NCBI RefSeq assembly: GCF_007995065.1
Contig: NZ_VOQR01000001.1
Location: 1,057,001 to 1,121,000, forward strand
DNA: 64,000 nucleotides
Reading direction: 5' to 3'
DNA from: Sphingomonas ginsenosidivorax
GTDB taxonomy: Bacteria > Pseudomonadota > Alphaproteobacteria > Sphingomonadales > Sphingomonadaceae
Under the pieces are notes generated by a model. It searched no databases. It was not told the DNA's origin and saw nothing but the letters and a program-made list of their open reading frames with translations. Below, one piece after another: positions 61,397 through 64,000 of this stretch. How positions within the stretch are numbered: the first letter of the stretch is position 1; each line of letters begins with the position of its first letter. The position numbers and the translations under genes were made by a program.

Positions 61397-63817
61397 ATGT
61401 CGATCACGCTCGCGCTGCTACTCGCCGCCCAGGTCACCGCTCAGGCCGATGCCACGCCGCCCGACCAGGCAACACCCGTCGACAGCCAGGCCGAGGCAGG
61501 ACGCCTCGGCACCGCGCAGCAGGGCGGGGGGGACATCGTCGTCACCGCGCGGCGGCGCGTCGAGACGGTACAGACCGTGCCGATCGCGATCTCGGTGATC
61601 GGCGGGCAGGCGCTGGCCGAGACCGGCGCGTACAACGTCAACCGGCTGACGCAGCTGCAGCCGACGCTGCAATTCTATTCGACCAACCCGCGCAATTCGG
61701 CGGCGAACATCCGCGGGCTGGGCGCGCCGTTCGGCCTCACCAACGACGGGATCGAGCAGGGCGTCGGCATCTATGTAGACCAGGTCTATTACAGCCGGAT
61801 CGCATCGGCGACGTTCGATTTCACCGATACCGAGCGGATCGAGGTGCTGCGCGGACCGCAGGGGACGCTGTACGGCAAGAACACCACCGCGGGCGCGATC
61901 AACGTCTATACACGGGCGCCGAGCTTCACGCCCGAGGCGCGGATCGAGCTGACGACGGGTAACCTGGAGTTCGTCCAGGCCAAGGCGTCCGTGTCGGGGC
62001 CGCTGGTCAGCGACAAGCTCGCGCTGCGCCTGTCGGCATCGGTCACGCGGCGCGACGGGACGATCCACAACGTCGTCACCGGGCGGAACCTGAATGCGCA
62101 GGACAATCAGAGCCTGCGCGGGCAGCTGCTGTGGAAGCCGACCGAGACGCTCGACCTGACGCTTTCGGGCGATTTCAACAACCAGAACCCCGATTGCTGC
62201 GTGCAATATTATGCGCGGGTCGGCGCGACGCAGCGGCCGACCAATCGGCAATATGCCGCGCTGGCAGCGGCGCAGGGCTACCGGGTGCCGTCGACCGACC
62301 CGTTCGACCGGGTGACCGACGTCGACACGCCGTTGCAGGCCAAGCAGCGGCTGGGCGGGGCGTCGCTGGTCGGCAATCTCGATCTGGGCGCGGCGACGAT
62401 CACCTCGGTCAGCGCGTGGCGGTTCTGGGACTGGGACCCGTCGAACGACCGCGACTTCATCGGGCTGCCGGTGACGACGGTGTCGGCGAACCCGTCGCAG
62501 CAGGAACAATATAGCCAGGAATTGCGCATCGCGTCGAACGGCAAGCGCAGGTTCGACTATGTGCTCGGCGCCTTCTATTTCCACCAGACGATCGATACGC
62601 AGGGACTCCAGGTCCAGGGGCGGTCGGCGAGCGCGTTCCTGCTCAACCCGACCAGCGCGGGCGGGCGCAACCCGGCGACGCTCGACGGGCTGACCAGCCG
62701 CAACACGATCGGGTTCAAGAACACCAGTGCGGCGCTGTTCGGCAAGCTGACCTGGCACGTTACCGACCGGCTGCAGATCGCGCCGGGTCTGCGGCTGAAC
62801 TACGACAAGAAGGACGGCGATTACGTGTCGGTGGTGACCAACGGCACCGGCACACCGCTGACCGCGGACCAGCGCGGCGTGCTGGCGCCGCAAAGCTATC
62901 AGCCGAAGTTCGACAACTGGAACCTGTCGGGCGACGTGACCGCGGCCTATGAGGTGGCCGACGACATCCATGCCTATGCGACCTATGCGCGCAGCTACAA
63001 ATCGGGCGGCATCAACCTGTCGGGCCTGCCGCTCGACGCCGCGAACACGCCGATCCTGTCGTCGGCGACGGTGAAGCCCGAAAAGGTCAATCACTACGAG
63101 CTGGGGTTGAAGACCCAGTTCCTCGACCGCCGCGTCACGCTCAACCTCGCCGGCTTCTGGACCGAGATCAGCGACTATCAGGCGACAGTGACCAACGGGC
63201 AGCTAGGCGTGCTGCGCGGTTACCTTGCCAATGCCGGCAAGGTGCGGACGCGGGGGATCGAGTTCGACTCGGCGTTCCGCCCGACGTCGCGGTTCAGCGT
63301 CTATGCGAACGGCGCCTATACCGACGCGAAATATGTGCGGTTCGTCGATGCGCCGTGCCCGCCCGAGCTATCGGGGGGCACCACCGCGGCAGCGGGGCAG
63401 GCGGCGAGCGCACCGGGGACGCCCGGGGGCATCAGCCCGCAGAACTGCGACATCTCGGGGCAGCGCCTGCCGGGAATCTCCAAATGGGCGTTCTCGTACG
63501 GTGCGCAGTACAGCCTGCCCGCCTCGGTGGGCGACCTGCAGGGCAGCGTCTATCTCGGCTATGACGGCAGCTATCGCTCGACCTTCTCATCGAACCCCTC
63601 AGCGTCGGCCTATACCAACATCAACGGCTATGCGCTGAGCAACTTCCGCCTGGGGTTCAAGGCGGACGACGGGCTGAACGTGTTCGGCTGGCTGCGGAAC
63701 GCGTTCGACAAGAAATATTTCGAACTGCTGGCGTTGCAGTCGGGAAGCACGGGGCTGGTGGTCGGCCAGCCCGGCGACCCGCGGACCTACGGCATCACCG
63801 TGTCGAAGTCGTTCTGA
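61397..63817 (+). CDS. TonB-dependent receptor
   Basis: An 806-aa outer-membrane receptor. After a short signal (SITLALLLAAQVTAQA) it has the TonB-box-like GDIVVTARRRVETVQTVPIAISV, then a plug with NIRGLGAPFGLTNDGIEQGVGIYVDQVYYSRIASA and IEVLRGPQGTLYGKNTTAGAINVYTR, and a barrel ending YGITVSKSF. The VPIAISV and RGPQGTLYGKNTTAGAINV wording marks the large sphingomonad receptor group whose substrates are mostly unknown. It stands alone, diverging from the Hsp20 gene; 183 bp of empty sequence follow to the window end. Confidence 0.92.
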   Translation: MSITLALLLAAQVTAQADATPPDQATPVDSQAEAGRLGTAQQGGGDIVVTARRRVETVQTVPIAISVIGGQALAETGAYNVNRLTQLQPTLQFYSTNPRNSAANIRGLGAPFGLTNDGIEQGVGIYVDQVYYSRIASATFDFTDTERIEVLRGPQGTLYGKNTTAGAINVYTRAPSFTPEARIELTTGNLEFVQAKASVSGPLVSDKLALRLSASVTRRDGTIHNVVTGRNLNAQDNQSLRGQLLWKPTETLDLTLSGDFNNQNPDCCVQYYARVGATQRPTNRQYAALAAAQGYRVPSTDPFDRVTDVDTPLQAKQRLGGASLVGNLDLGAATITSVSAWRFWDWDPSNDRDFIGLPVTTVSANPSQQEQYSQELRIASNGKRRFDYVLGAFYFHQTIDTQGLQVQGRSASAFLLNPTSAGGRNPATLDGLTSRNTIGFKNTSAALFGKLTWHVTDRLQIAPGLRLNYDKKDGDYVSVVTNGTGTPLTADQRGVLAPQSYQPKFDNWNLSGDVTAAYEVADDIHAYATYARSYKSGGINLSGLPLDAANTPILSSATVKPEKVNHYELGLKTQFLDRRVTLNLAGFWTEISDYQATVTNGQLGVLRGYLANAGKVRTRGIEFDSAFRPTSRFSVYANGAYTDAKYVRFVDAPCPPELSGGTTAAAGQAASAPGTPGGISPQNCDISGQRLPGISKWAFSYGAQYSLPASVGDLQGSVYLGYDGSYRSTFSSNPSASAYTNINGYALSNFRLGFKADDGLNVFGWLRNAFDKKYFELLALQSGSTGLVVGQPGDPRTYGITVSKSF

Positions 63818-64000
63818 CCGTCGGTGGCGCATCTCCGTCCGTGTCGGGCGTCGTCGAAGCACATGGCCCGAATATGGCCGCTTCGACTCGCCCGGTACGC
63901 ATGGATCCGGAGATGTGGTACCGACCCGATGACGTCAGGTAACCTAGCGTTCATGTTCGAGGGTATAATGTTACAAGTGTCGGCAGGGAGTCGAAGTCGG

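Overview
This 64 kb window is GC-rich chromosomal DNA from an alphaproteobacterium, most likely Sphingomonas or a close relative. The evidence is four large TonB-dependent receptors, an Entner-Doudoroff gene set (zwf, pgl, edd, glk, eda) in one run, a TonB-receptor/tryptophan-halogenase pair in a sugar locus, and many short palindromic repeats of sphingomonad type. No rRNA, CRISPR array, prophage or recognisable transposase was seen. One tRNA (Lys, CTT) is present.

Left part (1-18.5 kb), accessory transport and sensing: a hybrid histidine kinase cut by the left edge; a sugar-porter MFS protein; a minus-strand iron-type operon (PepSY membrane protein, small membrane protein, siderophore receptor, MetX-like hydrolase); a small lipoprotein; a TonB receptor followed by a family 2 glycosyltransferase; and, divergent from that receptor, a CUT1 sugar ABC importer whose ATPase gene is convergent with its permeases. 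A LysR regulator and a short-chain dehydrogenase then diverge around a perfect palindrome.

Middle part (19.6-31.8 kb), the most interesting block: a sugar MFS symporter, a cytoplasmic-type GH36 alpha-galactosidase, a GH68 fructosyltransferase/sucrose hydrolase, a secreted GH36 alpha-galactosidase, a LacI regulator, a TonB receptor and a tryptophan-halogenase-like flavoprotein. The enzyme set fits uptake and breakdown of raffinose-family oligosaccharides: alpha-galactosidases would release galactose and GH68 would act on the sucrose core. Near-identical CAATCGATTG-centred palindromes lie upstream of the MFS gene, the receptor and the halogenase-like gene, which suggests one LacI regulon.

Right part (31.9-64 kb), mostly core genes: a cNMP-binding flavoprotein, an FMN reductase, tRNA-Lys, the cell-shape cluster mreB-mreC-mreD-mrdA-rodA, mutL, the rpsF-rpsR-rplI operon, the fatty-acid genes fabD, fabG, acpP and fabF, mltG, the Entner-Doudoroff block with argC, a MarR regulator, secG, pyrG, an Hsp20 gene with a probable ROSE RNA thermometer, and a final TonB receptor. 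Palindromic repeats sit in many of these intergenic spaces. One is inside the mutL reading frame, and a related inverted repeat frames a GxxExxY gene inserted between fabD and fabG.

All calls come from reading the sequence and translations. No database search was run, so family names rest on recognised motifs and substrates are inferred.
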